Below are positions 7,515 through 18,057 of a stretch of 64,000 nt of DNA, in pieces. Each line of letters opens with the position of its first letter. Position 1 is the stretch's first letter. This DNA is from Rathayibacter sp. VKM Ac-2857 (GTDB taxonomy: Bacteria; Actinomycetota; Actinomycetes; Actinomycetales; Microbacteriaceae): positions 1,364,001-1,428,000 of the forward strand of contig NZ_JABMLE010000001.1 in the NCBI RefSeq assembly GCF_013205025.1. The letters run 5' to 3'. Below the pieces are notes generated by a model. That model was not told the origin of the DNA and did not search any database. It was given only the letters and a program-made list of their open reading frames with translations. The position numbers were made by a program, and so were the translations under genes.

Positions 7515-9084
7515 CCGGACCCGAGCCGACCGGGGCGGCGGACTCGCCCTCCTCCTCGCGCGGCGCCGCGCCGCCGAGGGAGAGGGTCGCCGCGAAGCCG
7601 ACGGCCAGGAACGCACCCGCGGCGAAGGCGGCGAAGCGCGTGCCGTCCGAGAGCGCCTCCCCCGCGGCCCGCGCGACGTCCGCGGTGCCGGGGTCGGCCG
7701 CGAGACCGGCGATGGCCGCTCCCGAGGAGTCGACGACGGCGTCCACCGTGCTGCTGACCTGCGCGGCCGGCAGCCCCTGGTCCTCCAGCGACGAGGCGAG
7801 GACACCCGCGGTCGAGGTGTAGAGGATCGTGCCGAGCACCGCGATGCCGAGCGCCGAGCCGATCTGCCGGGCCGTCGACTGGGTGCCGGAGCCCTGCCCG
7901 CTGAGCTCGACCGGCACGTCGCGCAGCACGACCCCGGTCAGCTGCGCGGTGGCGAGGCCGACGCCGGAGCCGTAGACGGCGAGGAAGGGCACGAGCGCCC
8001 ACCACGGCGTCGTGTCGGAGACGACGGCGCCGATGCCGACGACGCCCACGATCTCGGCCGCGAGCCCGACCCGGACGATCAGCACGGCCGAGACGCGGTT
8101 GCCGAACGCGCCCGCGAAGCCGGAGGCGACGAACGAGCCGAGCGCGAGGGCGATCAGCACCAGCCCGGTCTGCACGGCCGTGTAGCCGAGCACGTTCTGC
8201 AGCCAGATCGGCAGGGCCAGGATGATGCCGAACTCGCCGAGCGAGACGATCATCGCGGCGATGCTGCCGTTGCGGAACGAGGCCAGCCGGAAGAGCCGGA
8301 GCGAGAGCATCGCCGAGCGCCCGGCGCGCTCGCGGGCCCGCGCCCAGAGCACGAAGGCGATGGTCGCGAGGACGGCGACCACGAAGGCGACCGGCACCGG
8401 CGAGGGCAGCCACCAGCCGAGGCTCCGGCCCTCGATCAGGCCGAAGACCAGGCCGGCGGAGGCGACGACCGAGAGCAGCGCGCCGACCAGGTCGACGCGG
8501 CCCGCGTCCGGCTGCTTCGACTCGTCGACGAAGAGCAGCGCGCCGACGACGATGACGATCCCGAGGGGGATGTTGATCCCGAAGGCCCAGCGCCAGGAGA
8601 AGTCGGTGGTGAGCCAGCCGCCCAGCAGCGGGCCGACGGCGGTCATGCCGCCGATCGTCGAGCCCCAGACGGCGAAGGCGATCGCGCGCTCCTTGCCGCG
8701 GAAGGTGGCGTTGATCAGCGAGAGCGTCGACGGCAGCACCATCGCGCCGCCCACGCCCTGCACCACCCGCGACAGGATCAGCAGGTCGCCGGTCGCCGCG
8801 AGCGACGCTGCCACCGAGGACAGCGCGAACAGCGCGATGCCGACGACGAGCATCCGGCGCCGGCCCCAGCGGTCGGCGAGCGTGCCGAAGGCGAGCAGGA
8901 GCGCGGCGAAGACGAGCGTGTAGGACTCCTGCACCCACTGCACCTGGGTCGAGGTGATGCCGAGGTCGGCGACGATCGACGGGATCGCCACGTTCACGAT
9001 CGTCGAGTCGACGATGATCGTCGCCACACCGAGGCTGATCACGACCAGTCCGATCCACCGGCGCCGTGCTGCTGCGAGAGCCAT
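7483..9084 (-). CDS. MFS drug exporter, DHA2 (14-TM) family
   Basis: A 533-residue permease of the EmrB/QacA class. Motifs include DSTIVNVAIPSI in TM1, LLLAFGTLADRWGRRRML (motif A) after TM2, and GPLLGGWL (motif C) in TM5; about 14 hydrophobic segments fit the family. DHA2 pumps export drugs or toxic organics by proton antiport across the cytoplasmic membrane. ATG 9084 lies 8-9 nt after GGAGGAGG, better placed than the upstream in-frame ATG at 9126. No regulator is adjacent; the divergent neighbour is glgX. The C terminus ends in a charged tail that overlaps the reductase gene. Confidence 0.9.
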   Translation of the reverse strand: MALAAARRRWIGLVVISLGVATIIVDSTIVNVAIPSIVADLGITSTQVQWVQESYTLVFAALLLAFGTLADRWGRRRMLVVGIALFALSSVAASLAATGDLLILSRVVQGVGGAMVLPSTLSLINATFRGKERAIAFAVWGSTIGGMTAVGPLLGGWLTTDFSWRWAFGINIPLGIVIVVGALLFVDESKQPDAGRVDLVGALLSVVASAGLVFGLIEGRSLGWWLPSPVPVAFVVAVLATIAFVLWARARERAGRSAMLSLRLFRLASFRNGSIAAMIVSLGEFGIILALPIWLQNVLGYTAVQTGLVLIALALGSFVASGFAGAFGNRVSAVLIVRVGLAAEIVGVVGIGAVVSDTTPWWALVPFLAVYGSGVGLATAQLTGVVLRDVPVELSGQGSGTQSTARQIGSALGIAVLGTILYTSTAGVLASSLEDQGLPAAQVSSTVDAVVDSSGAAIAGLAADPGTADVARAAGEALSDGTRFAAFAAGAFLAVGFAATLSLGGAAPREEEGESAAPVGSGPVSSAEPRRRR

Positions 9085-9265
9085 GATGCCGTCCTCCTCC
9101 GCCCCGGATCCGGTCCGGAGCTCCATTAGTAAGCCAGCTGACTATATGCCTCGGCGGGCCGCTCGCGCCAGGGTGGCGCGTGGAGGAGGGTCCGGAACAG
9201 TACCGGCCCGTGCCCCGCCGGACAAGGGCGAGAACCGCTCAGGGAGCGTTCGTCAGGATGGTCGC

Positions 9266-11310
<2,045 letters not shown>

Positions 11311-11311
<1 letters not shown>

Positions 11312-11973
11312 TGGCCGGGCCGGGCCGGACCTCGCGGCGCCTGCGCTTCAGCGGGCGCATCGCGGGGTTCGGCACGGCCTCCGGCACCCGGATCGTGCTC
11401 GGCCTGTGGGAGAGCACGCCGTTCGGCGCGTTCGCCGACGCCATGGTCGAGCGGGCGGACGGGCACCGGATCCTGATCGCGCCGACCGACGAGGTGGCGG
11501 AGTTCATCGGGTCGACGTACGCGTTCGACGAGGTGCGACTCGCGCCGGTCGCCTGGCGTCGCGTCGCCGGCGGGATCGACGCCACGGCCGGCCCACTGGA
11601 TCTGTCGCTGCGGCTCGGCCGGCTCACCCCGCTGGGCCGCCTGCTGCGCATCGTGCCGCGGCCGCTCGCCGAGCACCCCGCGTGGCTGACCGCGATCTCG
11701 CCGGTCGCCTCCGTGCTGGTGCGCGGCGTGAGCACCGCGGGCTCGGCCGGCCACGGCAAGCGGGAGTACTACGGGGTCCGTGCGATCCGCTCGATCCTCG
11801 GGGTCACCGCGTCGCTCGACGGCGAGGACCTCGGCGCGCTCGGGCCGCTGTCGCCGCCGGTCCGCTTCGGCTTCTCGTCGGCACCGGCCACTCCGGCGAT
11901 CGTCGACGTCACCACCACCATCACGCTGCCCCGGACCCCCGGTGCGGCACGAGAGAGAGGAAGCGCCTCGTGA
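11311..11973 (+). CDS. conserved hypothetical protein
   Basis: A 220-residue protein beginning MAGPGRTSRRLRFSGRIAGF, with the conserved-looking block GTASGTRIVLGLWESTPFGA and later GHRILIAPTDEVAEFIGSTY. It has no membrane segment or signal peptide. Similar proteins are, from memory, widespread in Actinobacteria without a named function. Its ATG overlaps the glgX stop (TGATG) and its own stop overlaps the GTG start of the next gene (GTGA), so the three are translationally coupled. The C terminus is Pro/Ala-rich. No catalytic motif was recognised. Confidence 0.75.
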
Positions 11974-12167
11974 AGAAGGGCGACAAGATCAGCTGGAACA
12001 CCTCGCAGGGCGAGACCCACGGCGAGCTGGTCGAGAAGAAGACGAAGGAGTTCCACTTCGAGGGGCAGAAGTTCAACGCCTCGGACGACGAGCCCTACTG
12101 GATCGTGCAGAGCGACAAGACCGACGCGAAGGCCGCCCACAAGGAGTCCTCGCTCAAGAAGAAGTAG
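11970..12167 (+). CDS. DUF2945 / hypervirulence-associated TUDOR-like protein
   Basis: A 65-residue, Lys-rich cytoplasmic protein. The sequence KKGDKISWNTSQGETHGELV and DEPYWIVQSDKTDAKAAHK matches the short DUF2945 (hypervirulence-associated TUDOR domain) family, a small beta-barrel of unknown binding partner. GTG at 11970 overlaps the preceding stop and is preceded by GAGAGAGGAAG. It closes the operon that starts with glgX. The family name of the domain comes from fungi; nothing implies virulence here. Confidence 0.82.
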   Translation: MKKGDKISWNTSQGETHGELVEKKTKEFHFEGQKFNASDDEPYWIVQSDKTDAKAAHKESSLKKK

Positions 12168-12185
12168 CGGCGCACACTGGGGAGC

Positions 12186-12521
12186 ATGAGCGACGACAAC
12201 GACGTGCGCCGACTGGCGCTCCTGCTCCCCGGCACCGAGGAGCGGACCGCCTACGGCACCCCGGCCTTCTACGCCGGCCCGAGGATGTTCGCCCGCCTGC
12301 ACCAGCGGCCGGGTGTCCTGCTCGTCTGGCGGGCCGATCTGGGCGAGCGCGAGGCGCTGCTGAAGACCGACCCGGAGACGTACTTCACGACGAGCCACTA
12401 CGACGGGCATCCGAGCGTGCTCGTGCGGCTGGAGTGCATCGCCGTGGACGAGCTCGGTGAGCTGCTGCGCGAGGCGTGGGCGGCGAGGGCGCCGCGCCGG
12501 CCGCTCGACGGTGAGGCGTAG
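12186..12521 (+). CDS. MmcQ/YjbR family DNA-binding protein
   Basis: A 111-residue protein with the family pattern LLPGTEERTAYGTPAFYAG at the N terminus and LLKTDPETYFTTSHYDGHPSVLVRL in the middle. YjbR-type proteins have a CyaY-like alpha/beta fold and are annotated as DNA-binding; a cellular role is not established. It starts 18 bp after the DUF2945 stop with a GGGGAGC site and may be co-transcribed with it. Its stop lies only 3 bp from the convergent metallopeptidase stop, leaving no room for a terminator. Confidence 0.88.
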   Translation: MSDDNDVRRLALLLPGTEERTAYGTPAFYAGPRMFARLHQRPGVLLVWRADLGEREALLKTDPETYFTTSHYDGHPSVLVRLECIAVDELGELLREAWAARAPRRPLDGEA

Positions 12522-12524
12522 TTC

Positions 12525-13523
12525 CTAGGCGCCGCGTCGCACCAGCTCGTGCACCCAGGCGAGCTTCTCGGCGATCGCGGGCGTGATGACGAACGGGTAG
12601 AGGTCGTCCTTGCCCATCGAGCGGTTCACGCTGTTGAGGGCGAGCGAGAAGCCGTGCCAGCGGGCGAGGATCTCGGGCATCTCGAGGCCGGACACGCGCT
12701 CAGCGCCGGTCGCCTGCACGCCGCCGACGAGCGATTCGGGGAGTCGGCCCCAGGGCCCGGCGACGGTCAGGCCGACCGTCGCGGTCGTCTCGAGCGCGTC
12801 GGCGATGTGCAGGTAGTGCGCGAAGGTCTCCGCGAAGTCCTCCCACGGATGCGTCGTGGCGTACTGCGAGATGTGATCGCGCGCCCAGTCCTCGGTCGAG
12901 GCGCCGCCGTAGTGCGCGTCGAGCGCGGCGCCGTAATCGGCCCGCTCGTCGCCGAACAGCGCACGGAACGCGGGCAGGAGCGTCGTGCCGTCGACGAGCA
13001 GCTGCCAGTAGTAGTGGCCGGTCTCGTGCCGGAAGTGGCCGAGCATCGTCCGGTACGGCTCGCCGAGGCGCGCCTTGAGCGCCTCGCGGTGCGCGTCGTT
13101 CCCCTCGGCGAGGTCGACGGTGATCACGCCGTCGGCGTGCCCGGTCGTGACGGAGCCCTGCGCGGAGGAGAGCAGCTCGAAGGAGAGACGGCGGGATCCC
13201 TGGACCGGGAGGTCGAGATGCCGCAGCTGCCGCAGCAGCCGCCGCTTGGCGAACTCGGCGACGGTCAGCTGGCTCAGCGTCGCCGCGTCATACACCGGCG
13301 GCCGGGCGCTGGTCAGGGCACACGAGGCGCAGGCGCCACCCGTGCCCTCCGCCGCCAGCCAGGTGCAGTCGATCGTGCCGCGGTACACGCAGAGCGCGCG
13401 CCCCTCCGCCTCGACGAGCTCGTCCGCGTCGACGTCGTACGCGAGCGCCGTGCCGCAGCGCAGGCACCGCGCGTCCTCGAACTCCACCCGCGCCTCGCAG
13501 TGCGGACAGCCGAAGACGCGCAT
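12525..13523 (-). CDS. putative zinc-binding metallopeptidase with zinc-ribbon N terminus
   Basis: A 332-residue cytoplasmic protein. The N terminus is a zinc ribbon (C6-x2-C9, C20-x2-C23), and a second cysteine set lies at C45, C53, C65 and C68. The middle holds GHFRHETGHYYW with the HExxH-like zinc motif H166-E167-x2-H170, and EDFAETFAHYLHIADA offers a downstream glutamate ligand. This matches the DUF2248/Peptidase_Mx family (putative zinc-binding metallopeptidase). Substrate unknown. ATG 13523 starts right at the ribbon; the longer upstream frame is a shadow of the HicB gene region. Confidence 0.85.
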   Translation of the reverse strand: MRVFGCPHCEARVEFEDARCLRCGTALAYDVDADELVEAEGRALCVYRGTIDCTWLAAEGTGGACASCALTSARPPVYDAATLSQLTVAEFAKRRLLRQLRHLDLPVQGSRRLSFELLSSAQGSVTTGHADGVITVDLAEGNDAHREALKARLGEPYRTMLGHFRHETGHYYWQLLVDGTTLLPAFRALFGDERADYGAALDAHYGGASTEDWARDHISQYATTHPWEDFAETFAHYLHIADALETTATVGLTVAGPWGRLPESLVGGVQATGAERVSGLEMPEILARWHGFSLALNSVNRSMGKDDLYPFVITPAIAEKLAWVHELVRRGA

Positions 13524-13534
13524 GACGGGCGAGC

Positions 13535-13747
13535 TTACCCGCCTTCTGGCCCGACGAGCTTCGAGCCCTCGCCGGTGCCGGCCAGGTCGGCGAGGACCTC
13601 GACGACGACGCTCCGGATCCCCGCGAACGCCTCCGACGACGAGTTCGCCGCCCAGGAGAGCGAGGGGAACTCCGCCACGGTGCCGAGGAACTGCTCGTCC
13701 TCCTGCGACCACTGGACCCGGTAGGTGCAGCGCTCCGCGTCGGTCAT
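13535..13747 (-). CDS. orphan HicB-family antitoxin-like protein
   Basis: A 70-residue protein with the HicB N-terminal fold signature: YRVQWSQEDEQFLGTVAEFP, then SLSWAANSSSEAFAGIRSVV. HicB proteins neutralise HicA mRNA interferases. The C-terminal DNA-binding region of full-length HicB is missing and no HicA-like gene adjoins, so this is an orphan or remnant. The ATG follows GGGGAAGGGGAGC, a strong ribosome site. It lies 11 bp upstream of the metallopeptidase start on the same strand and could be its transcriptional partner. Confidence 0.75.
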   Translation of the reverse strand: MTDAERCTYRVQWSQEDEQFLGTVAEFPSLSWAANSSSEAFAGIRSVVVEVLADLAGTGEGSKLVGPEGG

Positions 13748-13895
13748 CGTCGCTCCCCTTCCCCTTCACGGTCTCCGCGAGCACCTGCTCGACGTGACCG
13801 GACGAGTATCACGGGCGATCTCAGCGAGGCAGTGATCCTGCGCCAGATCGCGTCGCCCTCGCGATCGACTCGTCGCCGCGCTGTAGAGAGGTGCG

Positions 13896-14517
13896 ATGGA
13901 CGTCAACCAGGTCGCCGAGCAGCTCGGTGTGACTCCGCGCCGAGTGCGGGCGCTGATCGCCGCGGGCCGGATCGAGGCCAGGAAGGTCGGTCGCCGCTGG
14001 GAGATCGTGGAGGTGCCCGAGATGCGCTCGCGCCGGCCGCTCTCCGCCAGGTCGCGGCGGCTGCTGGCCCACGCCCTGCACGAGCGGACCCTGTCGGGCC
14101 TCGAGGGACAGGAGCGCGCCAGGACCGCCGCGCGCATCCGCCTGCTTCGCGCGTCGCCCGACCGCCGGGCTGCTGGCGGACTGGTGGGGCGGGACTGTGG
14201 AGTCCGGGCTCGTCGACTTCGGCACGAACCTCGTGCAGCACGCGCTCCACGGCGACCCCGCCTACGTCCGAGAGGCTCTGCACCGACCGCGACGGGAGTA
14301 CCTCCGGCGCCCGGACGTACTGGCGACCGTCGTCGGCTCGGAGCGACGCATCCAGGGCCTCTCCACCGACGAGCTGGCACACGCCGCGGGGGTGGCCGTC
14401 TCCGACGTGCGACGCCTCGAACGCGGACTGCCGATGTCGACCCCCTCGACCGCGCGACGGGTTCTGGACGTGCTGGGCGTCGAGCCGACCGCGCTTCCCG
14501 ACTTGGACTGTCGATGA
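13896..14517 (+). pseudogene. frameshifted two-HTH regulator
   Basis: The N-terminal part, from ATG 13896, reads MDVNQVAEQLGVTPRRVRAL followed by IEARKVGRRWEIVEVP, an excisionase/MerR-like HTH_17 domain. After about 88 codons sense is lost, and it continues in the next forward frame from about 14161 as AGLLADWWGG, then GLVDFGTNLVQHALHGDP and an XRE-like helix-turn-helix (LSTDELAHAAGVAVSDVRRL), ending at the TGA at 14517. A single extra base near 14150-14160 would explain the break. Intact it would be about 206 residues. It may be a real pseudogene or a sequencing error. Confidence 0.7.
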
Positions 14518-14575
14518 GGGATCGCCTGGAAGGCAGGCCCTCCGTCGCGCTGGCACGGCCCCGCCGGGCGACGAC

Positions 14576-15961
14576 CTAGGCGATGCGGATCAGCTTCTTG
14601 TTGACGAACTCCTCGAGGGCGCTGCGGCCCATCTCGCGGCCGGTGCCGGAGCGCTTGACGCCGCCGAAGGGGAGCTCGGCCGCGTCGCCGAGGACGAGGT
14701 TGATCCAGACCATGCCGGCGTCGATGCGGTCGGCCAGGCGGAGGGCCTGCTCCGAGTCGGTCGTGTAGAGGTACGAGCCCAGGCCGTAGGGGGTGTCATT
14801 GGCGAGAGCGATCGCCTCGTCCTCGTCGTGCACGCGGTAGAGCGCGGCGACGGGGCCGAAGAACTCCTCGCGGTAGGCGTTCATCTCGGGCGTGACGTCC
14901 TCGAGGACGGCGGGCGGGAAGAAGTTGCCGGTCACCTCGCCGCTCGCGCGGACGGTCGCGCCCTGCTCGCGGGCGACGGCGAGCTGCTGCTCGAGGCGCT
15001 CGGTCGCGGCGGCGGAGGAGAGCGGGCCGAGCAGGGTCCCCGAGGCGTTGGGATCCGCGGGCTGCGCGGCGGTGAAGGCCGCGGTGAACTTCTCCGCGAA
15101 GGCGTCGTAGAGCGCGTCGATCACGATGAAGCGCTTGGCGGCGTTGCAGGACTGGCCGTTGTTGTCGAGGCGGGCGGCGACCGCGTCCTCGACGGCCTTG
15201 TCGAGGTCGTCGGTGGAGAGCAGCACGAACGGGTCCGAGCCGCCCAGCTCGAGCACGACCTTCTTGAGGTTGCGGCCGGCGATCTCGGCGACGGCCGCTC
15301 CCGCGCGCTCGGAGCCGGTGACGGAGACGCCCTGCACCCGCGGGTCGGCGATGACGGTCGCGGCCTGGTCATTGCTCGCGTAGAGGTTCACGTAGACGCC
15401 GGCGGGGGCGCCGAGCTCCTCGGCGGCGGTGCGGAAGATGTCCGCGATCGCGGCGGCCGACTCCGGGCACTGCGGCGCGTGCTTGAGCAGGATCGTGTTG
15501 CCGTTCACCACGTTCGGGCCGGCGAAGCGGGCGACCTGGTAGTAGGGGAAGTTCCAGGGCATGATGCCCAGCAGCACGCCCAGGCCCGAGCGGCGGACGA
15601 ACGCCGAGCCGGTGCCGTCGGAGAGCGCGATCGGCTCGTCCTTGAGGAACTCCTCGCCGTTCTCGGCGTAGTAGCGGTAGATGTCGGCCGCGAAGCCGAC
15701 CTCGCCCTGCGCCTGGTCGAGCGGCTTGCCCATCTCGCGGACGATGATCTCGGCGAGGGCGTCGGCGCGCTCGACGTGCAGGTCGGCGACGCGGGCGATC
15801 AGGGCCGCGCGGGTGGCGACCGGGACGGTGCGCGACCAGGTGGAGTACGCGTCATGGGCCGAGGCGATCGCCTCGGAGAGCTCGGCGTCGGTGATGCCGG
15901 GGTACTCGCTCAGCGTCTCGCCCGAGGCCGGGTCGATGACGGCGTAGCTGCTGCTGCTCAT
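14576..15961 (-). CDS. NAD(P)-dependent semialdehyde dehydrogenase (GabD-like)
   Basis: A 461-residue aldehyde dehydrogenase. Key elements are [13 protein letters not shown] (oxyanion/cofactor region), VTGSERAG, general-base E238 in LELGGSDPF, and catalytic C272 in [11 protein letters not shown]. The [11 protein letters not shown] and [17 protein letters not shown] blocks fit succinate-semialdehyde or aminobutyraldehyde dehydrogenases. Its ATG overlaps the stop of the upstream amine oxidase (ATGA), so it probably oxidises the aldehyde that enzyme releases. The exact aldehyde is inferred from context. Confidence 0.9.
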   Translation of the reverse strand: MSSSSYAVIDPASGETLSEYPGITDAELSEAIASAHDAYSTWSRTVPVATRAALIARVADLHVERADALAEIIVREMGKPLDQAQGEVGFAADIYRYYAENGEEFLKDEPIALSDGTGSAFVRRSGLGVLLGIMPWNFPYYQVARFAGPNVVNGNTILLKHAPQCPESAAAIADIFRTAAEELGAPAGVYVNLYASNDQAATVIADPRVQGVSVTGSERAGAAVAEIAGRNLKKVVLELGGSDPFVLLSTDDLDKAVEDAVAARLDNNGQSCNAAKRFIVIDALYDAFAEKFTAAFTAAQPADPNASGTLLGPLSSAAATERLEQQLAVAREQGATVRASGEVTGNFFPPAVLEDVTPEMNAYREEFFGPVAALYRVHDEDEAIALANDTPYGLGSYLYTTDSEQALRLADRIDAGMVWINLVLGDAAELPFGGVKRSGTGREMGRSALEEFVNKKLIRIA

Positions 15962-17427
15962 GCGGGGAGTGCTCCTTCACGGTCGTGGGCCGGCGCGGTC
16001 GCGTCGGCGGTGTCGTGCTGTGTGTCAGCGTCGGCGGCGTCCTCGGCCAGGATCTCCTGCGCCAGGCGCCGCCCGACGCGGATCGCGCCGTCGACGTGCT
16101 GGTAGCCCTCGGCCGCGAGGTCGCTCGAGCCGAAGCGGAGCGGCCCCACCGGCTCGAGCTGCAGCGCGCCGTAGCGGGTCAGTCCGCCGAGGTCGAAGCT
16201 CGCGGCGTAGGCGCCCTGCGTCCACTCCTCCGACGCCCAGTCGCTCTCGTAGTAGACGACGGGATCGAGCGCGGCGGGGCCGTAGTAGGCGGCGAGGGAG
16301 TCGAGGATCGCGGCCTTCCGCTCGGCCTCGGGCAGGGCGAGGACGCGGTCGGCCTTCTCGTCCGAGACGAAGCCGACGAGGGTGCCGCGCTCCTCCCCCG
16401 CGTTGGAGTTGTCGTAGGCCTCGTGCACGAGGGCGTGCGGGCTGAACGCGGTGCCGGAGAGGCCGTCGGCGCGCCAGAACGGGGTCGCGTAGGTCGCGTG
16501 CACCTTGATCACGAGGCCGAGGGACTGGTGCTGGAGCGCCTGCTGGCGCAGGCGCGGCAGCGGCGGATCGAAGGTGATCCGGTTGACGAGGTTCGGCGGC
16601 ACGGCGACGATCGCGTGGCGGGCGCGCACGGTGACGCCCTCGGCGCACACCGTGACGCCGCCGTCGCCGTACTCGACGGAGCGGACCGGCCGGCCGAGCA
16701 GGACGCGCTCGGCGCCGAGGCGCTCGGCGAGCCGCTCCGGGACCTGCTGCAGCCCGCCGAGGACCCGCTTGTCGAGGATGAAGTCGGCGTCGACGAGGTT
16801 GCTGAAGCTGCCCGCGCTGGCCGCCATCAGCAGCGCCTGCAGCAGCGAGAAGGAGTGCGCGGGCTTGGTGAGCATGGCGTCGGCGATGAAGAGCGCGATG
16901 TTGGCGCGCGCCTCCGCGTCGTCGCTCTCGCCCTCGAGCCAGGCGCTGAAGCTGATCCGGTCGTAGTCGTGCGCGAGCGGGTGCGACCACGGGGCGGACG
17001 GGTCGGTCTCGGCGACGAGGCGGTCGAGCACCGCGATCAGGCGCTCGATCTCGGCCTCGGTGTGCTCGCCGCCGGGGAAGACGTCGCCGGTGAAGCGGCG
17101 GGCGTCTCCGTCGACGCCGATGTAGACGCTCTCGCCCTCGCGGTAGCGGGAGTAAGTGTCCAGACCCAGCTCGTCGAGCGTCTCGAGCAGCGCGGTCTGA
17201 TCCGGCGAGACCCACTGGCCGCCGAGCTCGAGCATCTGGCCCTCGACCACGCGCGTCTCGAGGCGGCCGCCGACGCGCTCGCGCGCCTCGAGGACGACGA
17301 CGCGGCGGCCCTGCTCCTGCAGCCGGAGGGCCGCGGTCAGGCCGGTGGCGCCGGCGCCGATCACGACCACGTCGCAGTCGAGATCGGATTCGAGGGCGGT
17401 CGCACTGGACTCCACCACGCTGTGCAT
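15958..17427 (-). CDS. flavin monoamine oxidase (putrescine-oxidase-like)
   Basis: A 489-residue FAD enzyme. The dinucleotide-binding motif VVIGAGATGLTAALRL lies at residues 21-36, followed by EARERVGGRLETRVV, the GQWVSPDQ region and the C-terminal DGAIRVGRRLAQEIL. This is the monoamine oxidase fold, which oxidises amines to aldehydes with release of ammonia and H2O2. The downstream overlapping aldehyde dehydrogenase makes putrescine or another polyamine a plausible substrate, but the family also acts on tyramine and similar amines. ATG 17427 follows GGAAAGAG. An ATTG-CGAA-CAAT inverted repeat lies 41-52 bp upstream. It is divergent from marR. Confidence 0.85.
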   Translation of the reverse strand: MHSVVESSATALESDLDCDVVVIGAGATGLTAALRLQEQGRRVVVLEARERVGGRLETRVVEGQMLELGGQWVSPDQTALLETLDELGLDTYSRYREGESVYIGVDGDARRFTGDVFPGGEHTEAEIERLIAVLDRLVAETDPSAPWSHPLAHDYDRISFSAWLEGESDDAEARANIALFIADAMLTKPAHSFSLLQALLMAASAGSFSNLVDADFILDKRVLGGLQQVPERLAERLGAERVLLGRPVRSVEYGDGGVTVCAEGVTVRARHAIVAVPPNLVNRITFDPPLPRLRQQALQHQSLGLVIKVHATYATPFWRADGLSGTAFSPHALVHEAYDNSNAGEERGTLVGFVSDEKADRVLALPEAERKAAILDSLAAYYGPAALDPVVYYESDWASEEWTQGAYAASFDLGGLTRYGALQLEPVGPLRFGSSDLAAEGYQHVDGAIRVGRRLAQEILAEDAADADTQHDTADATAPAHDREGALPA

Positions 17428-17541
17428 GACAACTCTTTCCGTCGGTGATCCCCGCTTCTGACGAGGGATTGCGAACAATTCTGGCACAGCAACGGTGGAG
17501 AAGGGCAGTGCGGGACCGGACGGATCGATCTTTCCGTCAAT

Positions 17542-17558
17542 ACATAGGCGTGCTATGT
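17542..17558. promoter_or_regulatory. candidate MarR operator
   Basis: Perfect inverted repeat ACATAG-GCGTG-CTATGT, a 17-bp site of typical MarR operator size, in the 67-139 bp between the divergent amine oxidase gene and the MarR regulator. It overlaps the first possible start codon (17555) of the regulator and ends 9 bp before the alternative GTG. TATGTT within it could be the -10 element. Confidence 0.6.
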
Positions 17559-18016
17559 TTAAGCACGTGCTCGAACCGTCTGCCCCCGTCCGCCTCGCCT
17601 CCGCCGCCACCGCGCTCGCGCGGTACGCCGGTCGCTCCAGCGGCGCGACCGGGCTCGGCGCGCAGTCCGGCGCCGTCTGGTCGACGCTCGCCGAGCTGCG
17701 CACCGCCTCCCCGGTCCGACTGGGCGAGCTCGCCGAGCGCGTCCGGGTCACTCAGCCGACGATGACCGGCATCATCGCGCGCCTCGACGTGGCCGGCTGG
17801 ATCCGCCGCGTGCACGACGAGAGCGACGGCCGCGCCTGGCTGATCGAGGGCACCGAGGCGGGATCCGCGGCGCTCGCCGAGCACCGCCTCCGCCTCGACG
17901 CCGCCCTCGCCCCGCTGTTCGAGGACCTCGACGACGAGGACCGCCGCGCCCTCGAGCGCGCCGCGGCCCTCGTCGAGGCGCGCGTCCTGCGCGTCGCCGA
18001 CCGCCCGGCCTCCTGA
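17555..18016 (+). CDS. MarR-family transcriptional regulator
   Basis: A winged-helix regulator of 153 residues from ATG 17555, or 149 from GTG 17567. The DNA-binding part reads VRLGELAERVRVTQPTMTGI, then IARLDVAGWIRRVHDESDGR (wing). No ribosome site precedes either start; the operator palindrome overlapping 17555 and a TATGTT -10-like hexamer suggest a leaderless transcript starting near GTG 17567. It lies 41 bp upstream of the MFS exporter and is divergent from the amine oxidase operon, so it probably represses both or one of them in response to an amine or drug ligand. Confidence 0.85.
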   Translation: MFKHVLEPSAPVRLASAATALARYAGRSSGATGLGAQSGAVWSTLAELRTASPVRLGELAERVRVTQPTMTGIIARLDVAGWIRRVHDESDGRAWLIEGTEAGSAALAEHRLRLDAALAPLFEDLDDEDRRALERAAALVEARVLRVADRPAS

Positions 18017-18057
18017 CTCCCCCTCCCCGCACGACCCCTCTTCCGAAAGGCCCCTCC

